This document shows, piece by piece, positions 1 to 61,700 of a stretch of 64,000 nucleotides of DNA (the stretch's first letter is position 1; each line of letters starts with the position of its first letter). The stretch spans positions 38,088,900-38,152,899 of the forward strand of contig CM057149.1 in NCBI GenBank assembly GCA_029964075.1, read 5' to 3'. The notes beneath the pieces were generated by a model. That model did not search any database, was not told the DNA's origin, and worked only from the letters and a program-made list of their open reading frames with translations. This DNA comes from Patiria pectinifera (Eukaryota; Echinodermata; Asteroidea; Valvatida; Asterinidae). Both the position numbers and the translations under genes were made by a program.

Positions 1-370
1 TTCAAGTTGAAAGTACAAGTATACCATCTCAGCAGTCGGGATGGCACGAGGCGAGTCTAGTTTCAGACAGGCGAACTTTCAACTTTGTGTTAACATTTTC
101 CATTGCCATGACACAGTCGGTTCCTTTTCAAACATCTCCCTTTTAATGGTTCAAATATTCGGCATTATTCTGTTAGAGTCTGGAACGGGTCTGGAACACC
201 AGTCTTACAGAGATATACAATTTTTGTGTAGTGGGGCTTTTGCACACGAGTAAGAAACATCACTATTCCATGGAGGTTGCTAAGGACGTGGATGCACGTT
301 AAAATAATTGTTGAGTTGAGTTTTGAAATTAGTATCCTCAAATTTCATTTTGTTTTATGCGCATTTACAG

Positions 371-1017
371 CCTCGCCAGCACCGTCATCAACATCAAGCC
401 AACAGCTTCCTACTCCACCGCCTCGTCACAACCGGCCAGCCCCGACCCAACCACCCTATCCACCCCAACCCTACCCTTCAACGCAACCATACCCACCCCA
501 ATATCAATACCCACCCCAGCAGTATCTTCCCTACCCACCCAACCCACCAGGCTACCCGCCAAATGCGAACTACCCTCCCCAGCCCTACCCGCACCCAGTC
601 CCTCGGATGGTGCACCAGGGGCCTGCTTACCCGTCCGCCGAGGACGCACCGCCGGCGTTTTCGGCACCCCCACCTCCGTACACGGAATCTATTGAACGCC
701 AGAGGCAAGCACCACCACCGTTACTTGACACGCAAGCATCTTCCCACCCCTCATCGACAACAGAGGAGTATCCTTCCCCCTCTGCCTACCCACCCCCTCC
801 TCCGTCCCCTAGATACCCACCCCCACCACCACCCTCTTCGTCAAGGTTCTCAGACACGGCGTCCTCCTCTGATCATGCCCCGCCATTGCTGGACAAGCAG
901 GCTGCTTCGGCGAGACGGTACCCCGGAGTTGCCTACCCACCCCCGACGCCGTCGAGGAGGGGTCCCCCATCGGCACCACCCGAAGAGGACGTCTCGACAC
1001 TTCCAAGAAAGATGTAA
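371..1017 (+). CDS. Terminal exon of an unidentified proline-rich protein (partial)
   Basis: An open frame of about 215 residues ends in TAA at 1015-1017. It is preceded by a pyrimidine-rich tract and a TTTACAG acceptor at 364-370, so the exon most likely starts at 371 with two bases completing a split codon. The product is extremely rich in Pro, Tyr, Ser and Gln, with runs such as PPYPPQPYP. It carries a PPPY motif (670-681, context APPPPYTES), the consensus for WW-domain binding, and two similar PPLLD(T/K)QA motifs about 55 residues apart. It ends TLPRKM. Tails of this kind are typical of cytoplasmic C-termini of membrane or trafficking proteins, but no globular domain is visible here and I do not recognise the family. 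Upstream exons were not identified in 1-370. The composition is far more GC-rich than the flanks, and overlapping frames on both strands are low-complexity shadows. It converges on SRPK. Confidence 0.7.
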
Positions 1018-1998
1018 CTGAGAAAAAAAAACTAACACTCTTCAAGACAATGCCGGTTTCAGCATACCTCCAATGGATTTACCAAGAATGCCCTATCCTG
1101 AAAATTCCGATATTGATTTTGAAGAACTTTCCCAAGCAATACTTTTTTGTGTTTTTTTTCTGGATGCTTTTCGGACGGACAGTATTGCTGGTATCCTGTC
1201 ATCAGTTAACATATGAGAATATAAACTAAGAACCTGCGAATCTTCTTCCATATTGTAAGACATCGACTCTGATTCATAAAACACCCATTGCAGAGGAAAT
1301 GTCTTACCTTTGTGGCGTTCTTAAGACAGTTTTGAGAGAAGTGTGTGCTTGGAAAAACAGGTAGACTAAAGTGTTCTCATGCTTTATCAACTGAGTAATT
1401 TTATGATTGAAAATTAGCTCTTTTTGTTACCAATTTTGATTGGCTGTAAGATTACCACGTGATCAAACCACGAGCGGCGCAATGTTTTGTCAGTGACAAT
1501 CTGGCGTGTATACCAAATCAACAAAGAAGCCTGAAAAGAGAATCGAGCAGTTAAACCCCGAATTGTTGAGGATATTTTTCGCTTTATAATACAACCAACC
1601 AGAGACAGAAAATGAAGTTATATTGGAAGTTACAGATTCTATTAAAGTCGTTCTTGTGCATGACCCTTCCAGATGGAATGTATCACCTTTGATACGTCAA
1701 TAATTTTAGAATTGTCTCATCAGTTATTTAATATATTTAAATATGTGAATATCCCAATCAGATTTTTTTTACTTACTAGGTTTTTAGAGGGCAGAAAAAT
1801 GCATGTTGTATAGTTCACCAAATCCACAAAAGCAGTTGACAGACATAGTGGTTCATTTTGTAAATACGAGTATAAATATTAGCGAGATGAGTTTTAAAAG
1901 TCATGTCGTTTGCATGATTTTTCTTTTTTTCACTTAAGATTTTCGGTGTAAATTACGTGTATTGTGGTTTAAATGTGTACAGTGACAACTTGGACAGA

Positions 1999-2008
1999 AA
2001 TAAATAAA
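1999..2008 (+). terminator. Candidate polyadenylation signal of the first gene
   Basis: Two overlapping AATAAA hexamers lie 982 bases after the stop codon at 1017, followed by a T-rich stretch from about 2039. This is a plausible 3' UTR end, but the hexamer is common in AT-rich DNA. Confidence 0.3.
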
Positions 2009-2224
2009 ATGCCAAAACACTCATCTTCACCCAGATGTTGTAATTTTATTCATTTGCATTTGAGTTTTCATAAGTGTCATCACATTTCAGATGTTGTTCT
2101 TAACCAAGATCGACCGTATTTTTCACATACGAAAGTACACTATTTAATAACTTTCAAAAACAAGCAGCAGCCATTAACTGGTTGTTTACCCAGAGCCAAA
2201 GGTAAAGAATATCACAATGAGGCA

Positions 2225-2540
2225 AACTCAAGGTTATTGGTACCAGACTATTTTGCCTTCGATTTTAAGGCAATCTTGGTCTCGTCCTACAAGGTATACA
2301 TGGTGCAAACCACTATAAAGCGAATCCGAGGTATTGGTGCCAGCCTATTTTACCTTCAATTTTGCGGCCATATTGGTCTTGTCTCCCAAGATATACATGG
2401 TGCAAACAACGATGAAGCAATTTCTAAGTTATTGGTACCAGCCTATTTTACTGTCATTCTTGCGGCCATATTGGTCTTGTCTCCCAAGGTATACACAGCG
2501 AAAACCACTATGATATAGCTTGGTACCAGCCTGTTTCAAT
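2225..2540 (+). repeat. Tandem repeat, about 98-bp unit, 3+ copies
   Basis: The block beginning TTATTGGTACCAG recurs at about 2233, 2331 and 2427, with a truncated fourth copy at about 2519. Each unit contains a TATTTTRCC segment, a CCATATTGGTCTTGTC segment (diverged in unit 1) and a GTATACAYGG-like segment. Units are diverged by scattered substitutions. The long ORF running through it is a by-product of the repeat. Confidence 0.75.
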
Positions 2541-3189
2541 TCTGATTCTCGTTTAAAATGCCACAGTCTCCTTTACACAAACCCAAAGATGACCACTGCA
2601 TATCGTTAACTCATGGGTTTTTTTTGTAATATTACAATTTTTATTAAAAGTACTGTTACGGTACGGCTAATTTCCATCATTTCTTTCCTGCATATAAAAT
2701 CAAGTAGTGCTCACCACTACAGTGTTTTTCGTTTTATTTTGCATATCAAATTTACAGAGACTTTGCTCTACACAGCTGACTAAATGACCAACATCGCAGA
2801 ACTCCTCAGCACAAAATGTTGCCGATCATTTTTTTTTAAAAAGCTAAATTTGCCGAGAACCCACCACAAACATTATTCACAACATGTTTCCCCCGGTGTC
2901 CTATATTTGCGTTCTGAAAAACCTTCTATGCTTAAGAGTTCCGTGATATCGGTTTTGAATTCCATTTTTGTTCATTCTGAATACAAACATCTTTACCTCT
3001 GCCATCTTCCAATAAACCCACAGAGCTAAGATTTGTGCACCATATACATTTATATTACTTCCTCCAGGGATTTATACAGAATCGTTTAACGAAATGTTTG
3101 GTTTTGGTCATGATAGGAATTTGGGAGTCAATACAGTATACAGACGAGAATAGATATCACATTTCTGGAAGGTTATGGACAATCTGAAA

Positions 3190-3600
3190 CAAAATGTTAA
3201 TCATGAATAATTCATGAAGTCCCCATCTGTCACGTTCTGTTACATGTTTATGTATACATATTCATGTAATTTACTAATGAAAAATTAATGTGGAATTACT
3301 AGAATATGCACTTACGACATCTGCAAATTGTCTTATCCTGTGACCAAAGGAAACTAGCATGAATAATTCATATCCATATATGAATAATTAAAAACTGTTG
3401 CCAACTTTACAAAAATCTAGAACTGGATTGGTGCTTCTCCAAAGTCCAACAGTTAAACTCCCTATGAATAATTCATGAATTTTTCATGTAAATGTGTTAT
3501 TCAAAAAGTTGCTTCCAACTGCATGATATCTACTGCACATTGGCCAATCACAATGCATAATCAAATGTACATATTTCTGCTCATGAATTAGTCATGAACT
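3190..3600. repeat. Cluster of ATGAATAATTCAT palindromes
   Basis: The near-perfect palindrome CATGAATAATTCATG or close variants occurs at 3202-3217, 3359-3370 and 3464-3477, with looser versions at about 3380 and 3582-3596, in AT-rich DNA without coding potential. It may be a relic of a palindromic mobile element or a homeodomain-type site cluster; neither is proven. Confidence 0.45.
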
Positions 3601-5828
3601 GATGCTAATGGAAGATTCAGTATTCTATCTGACAATATTTCATGTTGATCAAAATGATGAAAATCTTTACATCGATTGATTAAAATGATGTTACATAAAT
3701 ATTTACGAGTATTACACACTGGATTTTGACACACATCATTTGAACACATTATTGTCATATCTTGCAAGGAATTTATTATAAGCACATGTTAATTTTGCTT
3801 AAGCAGTAATTCTGCGCTTACATACTTTAAGCAAGATTATTTTGCAAGCCCAGCAAATACAAAATGACATCATGTTTAGGTTATACGTGTATTTCTGGTC
3901 AGCAAGGGACCCTGATAGTGACTAGTAAATTGACGTGACATCAATACTCAACTTTCTTCTTGAAGTAATTTTTTCCTTTTCTTGGCTTCCCTCTTCTATC
4001 TCTTCTTTGTGTAGCTCTCGTTTTGAGTGGCCGTTAAATAGGGCCTGCTGTTGGGGGTTGACTAAAAAAAAAAAATTTAAAATAGAAACTGGCCAAACTT
4101 GTTCATTTGTATTTGCACTTACACGTCAAGCAGTAACTGCACGTTGTCCATGGCAAGACTGTACATGCTGTGATTACACAATTTGACTACACAATTTGAT
4201 CTGTGGAAATCCTCAGGCGGAAAAGAATGCACATAATGTTGTTGAATTCCTGTTGGTTTCATGTGAAAGAAGTAGCGTAGCGAGAATTTTTTGGGGGGGG
4301 GGAATTATCATTAGCAAAAAATGTTCCCCAAAATTTCAAAATGCCGGGCGCAAGTTGATAGTTTCAACCATGTTAGCATATGTGCAGAAAGCACATTCAA
4401 AGAACTGACCATTATGTGTGCCCCCCCCCCCCTCCCTGCATTGCTTGACTTTCACTCACACAAAAATGCTATGGGTCTGTGTACATTCAGATTAAATTTG
4501 GTCATGTATACGTGTAGAATAGTCCATGCATGACCTCCAGCACACAGTGTGACCTTCACATGGAGGTATTGTGAGTGGCCACACAGCGCCCTCTAGTGTT
4601 CATGCCTGGAGTCCATTGCATGCAGATTGGCACGTGGCAAGTCTGTGAATGTCGCTATACTGCAGCGGCAATCATTGTTCAACGAAAAGTGGTGATATAC
4701 TTATGTAAATTTAGCAACTTGACAGTTAACACCAGATGGGGTGGTTGGATTTTCTAATTTTTCACCTCTGCTAAAAAAAGGAACGTTAGCATACCACAGA
4801 CACTTCAGTTCTCATTTGTCATATTATAACAAAATATGAAAAAATAACCAATTATAAAAAAGTAGATTAATTTCGTTGGGTTTGTCAATTCTAATGATAC
4901 TCTTAAAAACAGTTTTTTTCACCAAAATTGACAAGAAACATGTAAAATTCTTCGGAATAATTTACACGTGTATGACTTTAACTCCCTCAATTCCAATAAT
5001 TCTTACCCCCATATTGTGTACCACACATTTCAACGTACAACTAACTACAAAACGCTACCAATATCAAAAAAAAGGAGAGAAAATGTACATGTACACTTAT
5101 AATTGATGTACAACACCAACCAATGTGGAATATTGTTGAAAAATTTACAACACGGCTCTCGCTAAACTGGCCGTGAATAAATATACCTATTTACAATACA
5201 CTAAAGGTGTGCATATTTTGGATGCCATCGCATGTTTGTTTTTTAACCTTGTGTCTAATGTGTCTAATGAAGTTCACGGTCTTTTTGTATGGTCATACTC
5301 GTAGTTATTGCTTTGTAGGTTTACAATAAAAGGATGGCGAATTACAAGCATGGAAAACTGGGTCGTACATTTCAAAGGGAAACCACTAAATTTCAAACAT
5401 CTTGGTTGTACGTGAGTGCTAGTGCAAACTAAAATGCAACAATTTTTACAAAAAGCAATGTTGAATACAGTTATAAATCCGTCGCCATTCCAATAAATTA
5501 TCACCTAAATTTGCCAGATTTCTTAATTTGTCTATGAAGAAAACAAATGTGGATCAAAAAGCCAAAAAAGGTCAGCTCGTCCTACAGATAGTGGGTGCAT
5601 AAATGATAGCGTAACAGGCCAAACGCTTGTGTCTTGCCCACATTTCAGAGTGAGGCTGCTTTCTCGTTAAAAGCAAAAAAGAAAATTTTGAGTACCAACA
5701 GAAGTCAACGGCAATCTCAAGAAGCTGTGCTGCATTTCCAATCCAAAATCATGAAGTGCAATATCTTGAAAGATTCTTAAATTGATTTCCTTAAAAGTGT
5801 TTCATCTTTTCTTGAAACGGTCGCGGGG

Positions 5829-6263
5829 CAGTGTTGTAGTCAGGTCCATCACAAGTCCTTTCACAAGTCCAGTCACAAGAACCCGGATGAACAATGACAA
5901 AGGAATGTCCTTGTCACAGTTTATTTGACTAGCTAGTTGCAGGTACATTCATTCATTCATTCATTCATTCATTCTTTATTATTTTTACCACATCTCATTT
6001 CATTATGTGACAAGGCATAAATACATACATGTAGTTTTGGATAATATAAAGTTCGAGCTTGTTTCACAAAAAATATTTACACACTTGGACGCATTATTTT
6101 CTAATTAGAGATGGTGGAAGGGGATCCCCAAAAAGCGGAGCTTGTCGAGTAGAGATCCCATTTAACATGGATTAAGACTTGAGACTGAAGGACCTGTGAT
6201 GGATTTGTGATGGATTTGTGATGGATTTGTGATGGACTTGTGATAGACTTGACTACTACACTG
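5829..6263. mobile_element. Foldback element with ACTTGTGATGG-type arms, copy 1
   Basis: The left end CAGTGTTGTAGTCAGGTCC and the right end (reverse complement CAGTGTAGTAGTCAAGTC) form terminal inverted repeats that continue into CATCACAAGTCC-type repeats in both arms. The right arm has four GTGATGGATTTGT units. The interior contains a second repeat with an ATTC microsatellite. The same termini are seen at 23356 and 23950. No transposase ORF is present, so this is non-autonomous. Confidence 0.65.
5946..5974 (+). repeat. (ATTC)n microsatellite
   Basis: Seven uninterrupted ATTC units are followed by a TTATTATTTTTACC tail typical of SINE 3' ends. Confidence 0.9.
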
Positions 6264-6424
6264 TAACAGGTCTTTCAATAGATAAAATGTATGGACAGAA
6301 ATGCCCCCTCCCCCCCCCCCTCCCGAGTCATAGTAAAGTATTAAAAAGCTAGATAAACCTGTAAGAGCTCCAAATTGTGAAGATTCGACAAAACTCATCT
6401 TCCGCCAACATGTATTGCATGATA

Positions 6425-6710
6425 TGTAAGTAAGTAAAGTCTGTTACGACCCAATGTGGCCCAGCGTTTATCTCCTGTTTCAGTGGCATGAAACGACTGA
6501 GAACATTTCTTTTCCCCTGGATGGGATGCCAGTCCATCACAGGTTACTCCCCAGCTAATGCCGGTACCCATTTATACTCCTAGGTGGAGAGAGGCAAGTG
6601 GAGGTGAAGTGGCGTGCCCAAGGACACAACATATGGCCAGCTGTTGGTTTCGAACCGCTGACCCTCTGATCACGAGTCACAAACCCTAACCACTAGGCCA
6701 CAAATTTCCT
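6425..6710 (-). mobile_element. tRNA-derived SINE, minus orientation
   Basis: Read on the minus strand it starts with a tRNA-like head (A-box-like GTGGCCTAGTGGTTAGGG, then B-box-like GGTTCGAAACC at about 6652). It continues with a conserved body containing CCTTGGGCACGCCACTTC and CTGTGATGGACTGGCATCCC. This body resembles the conserved central domain of a widespread animal SINE superfamily; the exact superfamily was not assigned. Confidence 0.7.
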
Positions 6711-7150
6711 TGTAACCTCTTTTTCATACGGCTGGCCAAAATACAAATCGGCCGAGAAATTATTTCCAGCGAGCAGCACTATTTACCTGAATGCTCCACT
6801 GCAACTTTTGTTGCCGTTAACCATTAAATATGTCATCGGTATCATACTTTTGTATGGAAAACAAAAACAAAGTCTGTTTCAAGTTACAAACTGTTAATAC
6901 CTGTACCCTGGTTCAGATGTCTAACAAGAGCCTAAAAAAAACTTAGAAAGAAACAAATAGGAAAATGGGAAAAAAACACAAACCTTGGTCAAATTCCGAC
7001 AGAGTGCCACAAACTGCCCATCTTCTTGCCCTATAGTACTTATTTGTCATATACGACGCCATACAACGTCAGTTTAAACACGTGACGTTTACGGAAGAAC
7101 AAATCCTATTTTGTGTGTACTGTACAAATCAACAGAGAGTTTTTTTAAGG

Positions 7151-7156
7151 TTTATT
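7151..7156 (-). terminator. Possible SRPK polyadenylation signal
   Basis: TTTATT on the + strand reads AATAAA on the minus strand, only 23 bases beyond the SRPK stop. If used, the 3' UTR would be unusually short; the next such hexamer is within the foldback element near 5925. Confidence 0.25.
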
Positions 7157-7179
7157 CCTTCGTGAAGTTGCACTTATCG

Positions 7180-57015
<49,836 letters not shown>

Positions 57016-58401
57016 GGTGAAAAAAACCGGTGAAAGTTCTTGACAATTGACACCCCGATTATTAACCAACGAGCTCCAAAATGCATGGAGCATGCATGCG
57101 TCATGGAAAGCGCCCTCATCGGCAACTTGAAAGTGTAGCTAGGGAAATGGGGATTTTTTTTTTAAATTCACCTCCAAGTAAAAAAAAAGAACAAACTTAA
57201 GGATCTAATTTGACTTCATTAAGTTCTCTTATTAGAATTTTCCAATTAGCAAAGCGCGTGGATCCTTACGTGTGGCATTATTTCACACACAAAAAAAGGG
57301 AAAAATTGTATAGTGGGGGTTGAGTGAGGGCGGTATTGCGATTTGTGAAGTCCCATAGACATCTTTAAAAAAAACAGTCGAACTCGTAAAGATCATTACC
57401 AAAAAAAAATTCATTTAACTTTTTCCCTCTAAAAAATGAACGTTTTCAGAAAAATGTTTGCAATACTTAATTTAAACATTCCCCATTTCATTAACAACTT
57501 TTATTATATCAATATCCCCCAATAATTCTAAATTTTGAGAAAACTTGGCACATTCACATTAAAGTGCTTTACTACCTGAAAAAAATTGTAGTAGCCGACA
57601 AATTTAGAAAAGGCGACCAAATTAATGTACCGAGTGATTTATTTTTCCCCCAAAAAATATAGTCATATAATTTAGTCATTATAATAGTGCCCAATATGAT
57701 CATATGCGAATATTCAGACTCAAACCCCACAAATTTTGAAACAATATGTCCAACATCACTTTTAGGAAGTTAGGACAACTACGTCATTACAACAGTTTCT
57801 TCACATCCAAAAGAGTATGTTTAAAAAATGTACTTTCAAGACAACAAAGAGTCCAGAAATAAACTGTTTTTAACAAAACTTTTTCTTTAATATTTTATTT
57901 CACCAGCAAACAGAAATCCATTTAATCAGGGGAAGAAGAGGGGGTGGAATGAATAAGTACATGTACATGTAAATCACTGTTATTAATTGTTTTCGCGTTA
58001 AAAATCAGTTTTATTTTTCATGTTTTATTTTTGATTTGTCTTTTCACAATTCATGTCTTTTTTTTTCATCATATACATAGCAGTCAAATATCAAGGTTTT
58101 TTTGTTAACTCTTTTTTTGGTGGGGGGGTGTTTAAATTTTAATTTTTTAATCAAAAATTTGTATCCGATTTCTTTCCATAATGGGCAAGTTCATACAACG
58201 CACAAAATGTCCGCTACCTACAGAAACCTTATATTCTGAGTGAAAATGCATTGATATGTGCATACCAGAATGTTATGCAATACAAACTGATAGCACCCAA
58301 CCAAGACTGACAGTCAAGCAATCGTTTCCTTATTCATTTCGGCCCTCGCAGTAAGATCTTATAAACTGATCAAGCGTCTTGAAGGAACCACAGCCAGCAG
58401 A

Positions 58402-58565
58402 CTCTGGTCCCAGAGGGCCAGCCTAGTGTTCTCTTCGCTCCTGACTGACTGACTCACTGACCGACTGTCACTTGTGAAGTAAACTTGCTTCAGTCCCACC
58501 TTGGCCCAAATATTTGACTCCAATGACTACTAATCTGGACCAGTTTGACTAGATTTGTCTCGTCT
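58402..58565 (+). mobile_element. GGGCCAGCCTAGTGTTCTC repeat family, copy 3
   Basis: Starts GGTCCCAGAGGGCCAGCCTA, includes CTGACTGACTGACTCACTGA, ends CTGGACCAGTTTGACTAG. Confidence 0.6.
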
Positions 58566-58623
58566 TTAGCAATAATTCCATCCACTGGAATGGTAATGGC
58601 CGTCGTCTGACTATTGCACATGT

Positions 58624-58629
58624 TTTATT
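58624..58629 (-). terminator. ING3: Possible ING3 polyadenylation signal
   Basis: AATAAA on the minus strand, eight bases after the stop. This is very close to the stop; later AATAAA sites near 58005-58030 and 57895 are equally plausible. Confidence 0.2.
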
Positions 58630-58636
58630 TGTGTTT

Positions 58637-58765
58637 TCATTTCTTGTTGGTTGAGTCTTTCTTCTCGCGACGCTTCATGGCCACCGTGCACTGCGGGCAG
58701 AACCATTTGCCCTTAGGGGGGTTGGTGATGCCCACGCAGCCGTAATGGAACCACTCAATCGGACA
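58637..58765 (-). CDS. ING3: ING3 terminal exon (second half of PHD finger)
   Basis: [20 protein letters not shown] then [22 protein letters not shown], stop. Carries the last five zinc ligands (C, H, C, C, C) and the basic C-terminus. Acceptor CTGCAG. Confidence 0.97.
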   Translation of the reverse strand, partial: CPIEWFHYGCVGITNPPKGKWFCPQCTVAMKRREKKDSTNKK

Positions 58766-61700
58766 CTGCAGAGAAAGAGAAGACAAACAGGTTTGAAAAT
58801 ATTGATATATTTGGACAGGTAATAGGTCTCTCTCAAATGAGGTCACTTGCTACAGATTGTGACAAGCATCGGCATTTTGGGCGTCACATTTTCATGACAC
58901 GCATTGCCTGTGCCGTATTTCGAAGATCTTTTGGGCAACATGTGTGGGTGTTTAGAATATTTTGCACGCTGCTCGCACACGCACCTGATGGCATTGAACA
59001 CGCAGTTAAAAATGTTTCTGTGAAGATGGCTGTCTATGAGAGGGATCTATATGAGTGTCTATTATCTGGTATGAAAGTACATCAAAGACGGTCCTTTAAC
59101 TGGATAAGCAGTTCTGTCTGTGAAGGATAACAGTTTATGACATGAATAAAATTTTAAAAAAACACCAACAAAAAAAAAAAATCAAACAAAGTTCATCTTG
59201 GCCAATACAAGAAAAGTTCAGGCTTGTGTCTACAACGAGCAACCGAAGACATTTACAGCACATGCGACTCCGATACACAAAATGTTGCAAACCGGCTCAA
59301 AAATAAAGACACTCTACGGACTCTGTACAAAGGTACTCTATTTTTTTGGCAGGTCTCATAGGGCCAGCCTAGTGTTCTCTTTGTATCTATCTCACTGACT
59401 GACTGTCACTTGAGACTAAATGTAGACTAGTGAAGAGAGCTGGGCAGTGCTATCGTATAGGATGACTTCTCAACACCAATGAATAAATAGCCCTTCTGAA
59501 TCCATTGACTAGAATGTTGTGCACTCTGGGACCAGCTTTGTACTCACATTTGAATTGTCGCATCCCACCATTTCCCCGTAAGACACCTGGTTGCACAGGC
59601 AGTAGCGAGGTTCATTGGGATCGTAGGTCCATTCAGGCGCTGGCGGGTTGGTGTCATCCAGGATACTCTCTGTCAGCAGGTCCGCCAGGGGTTGCGTCGA
59701 GGCTGTCGTCGGCGCCTGCGGCTGGACGTTTGTCACACTCGGGGTGGAGGCCCTCGAGTTTGTTCTGTAAAAACAAGAAATTTAAGAACATTGAAGTAAA
59801 AGATGAACAGCCATAATTACAGGGAGCTTCTAAGCAGATAATATTACTTAGCAGAAATCGACTGGGAACCAGTCAAATGCATTGCACATAGCATCACATT
59901 TTGGCTGGTGACCTGTTTTTGCTAAACAAATATTTTCAGGGCTTAACGAATTCTGAGCATAGCTGCTCCACTAAAAGTGACCCCTGCTCGACTTCCAAAG
60001 TTCACTGACCTTCGACCCCTGTGTCTGCTACTCTCTGTAGTTGTAGGAGTTGTTGACGTAGCTGCCGAGGTACTGGATGATGATTGGCTGGTATCTCTAC
60101 CCATGCTTCCTAGTCCGCTGAATCCCCCTGATTTCAAGGCCTCATAGCTGGCTTTCAGGCTGGCCGTTCGCCTACCCTGTTGCATCTGTTAGAAAAGCAG
60201 CCAATATTCAATTGATTAAATCCTCTCAAGTTTTAAATAGATTATCTTTCGAGGGATACCCAAGGTCTTCTTAAGATTGTAACATTCCTTTCAAAATGAC
60301 AGTTTGGACCCATGTACTTCTAGCAGATATCTTTTTAAATGAAATACTTAAAGGAATATCCATTCTGCCATTGTCTTTATTCTAAATTTGTATACACTGG
60401 CTTACCATGTTTCAGGGAACTTTTTGATTTTAAAGTATTTCAAATTTCCATTTTCACTAGAAAACAGGGATGCCATCTTAGGCAGAAGCTTCAGTTGTTA
60501 CTGCTTCAGCATCAAATGTTGCCAGATTTAGGTTTTTGTTTTGTGTGTGTGTTTGTTGATTTTAATACAGCAGCCAGTCAAGTAGTAAACTTTATGCCCA
60601 AGTTTTTTTTCAGTGAGCTGCATACGAGAGCATGATTTGTACATTAAATCTCTAACCTGCTGAGTATGTATGCGGTGACATCACAGCAACATCATCCTCA
60701 GTTTTCAGGAATAGCCTGGAAAATTGTCTTTATTTTACATGTGCATGTTAAAAAAACATGGAATCTGCAAATGGGTGTTTCGTTGTACACATGTACATGA
60801 GTTACATTCACCCCGAGGACAGACGGAAAAAGGGAGAACAGATTCTTTGTTGTCCTTCGTCGTTCATCTTTTGTTGAAAATGGTCCTCGATCGTGAGTTT
60901 GTGTGCTTAGTCTGTGGAAGAGTGTTGTATTATAGGGACAGAGGCAAAGACAATGCCTTGTCCTCGAGAGTTTTGTAAAAAAAACGACTGTATGTTCCTG
61001 TCCACTTTTGAGGAATGAACATTTCAACAATTTGTTTTTTAAATTGAACAAAGAAATTGACTTGAGCGGGGTTTTGAACCTGCGACCTCAGTTCCGGTGC
61101 TCTAACAACTTAGCTACCCAGCCCTGTGTCGACGGTTCCCCAATTCGTCAATTTCCTTGTTCAAGGGGCGCTAGTCAGAAGCCATAAACCCGTGTATGCC
61201 GTACAGCCAGGGATCACGCGCCCAAAGTCACAATGCAAACCTGGGAAATAGCAAACGGGAATCACTCAGAGAGGATACAGCTTTTTTGAAATGGATCTTT
61301 TAACCTTCCTACCTGTAGCGTATTAGAGACAGCCTGGGCAGCTGCTAGGGCTATGGCGTTGCTGCCGGCGCCGACATGCCCCAGGTTGTAAGACAACGCG
61401 GGCTGAGAGGTACCAGACTCTCGGCCTTCTAGGAGGGAGGAACTGCCCTTTGTCGTCAGGCTGCTGGAGCGGAAACTCAGCATATCCTGAGTCATGTCAG
61501 ACGGGAAGCTGGTCAGGAGTTTCTTCTCAGTCAGGGCTTTCTTGTCGATGTGGTTTTCCATATGGTTTTTCCTCTCTGTGAGGGGGGGAGGGATACAGAG
61601 GGGGCAATTGGGGGTCAATACAGTCCAAACATTTCAACATTTTTTCTTACTTAACCCTAACCCCCTAGGCTCTTGCACTAGAAAGGATACCAAACCTAAC

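Larger units (their letters stand above)
1018..7150. other. Convergent intergenic region, 3' flanks and repeats
   Basis: No coding exon is supported between the proline-rich exon and the SRPK stop. The stretch holds the presumed 3' UTR of the first gene, a 98-bp tandem repeat (2225-2540), AT-rich palindromes (3190-3600), homopolymer G and C tracts near 4300 and 4425, a foldback element (5829-6263) with an ATTC microsatellite inside, and a tRNA-derived SINE (6425-6710). ORFs here are short and of anonymous composition. Confidence 0.6.
57016..58636. other. SRPK 5' flank / ING3 3' flank
   Basis: About 1.6 kb between the SRPK start codon and the ING3 stop. The SRPK transcription start is not identifiable; no TATA box is evident. 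AT-rich with several homopolymer A/T runs, one ACATGT tract (57958-57970) and a repeat at 58402-58565. No coding exon seen. Confidence 0.6.

Noticed and set aside
41-253. ORF of 70 codons upstream of the proline-rich exon
   Set aside because: Not in frame-compatible splice relation to the exon and no recognisable sequence; probably intron.
323-1021. Alternative reading frames (+ and -) across the proline-rich exon
   Set aside because: They are His/Pro/Gly-rich shadows of the same low-complexity DNA; only the 277-frame follows the TTTACAG acceptor into an in-frame stop with a coherent motif-bearing sequence.
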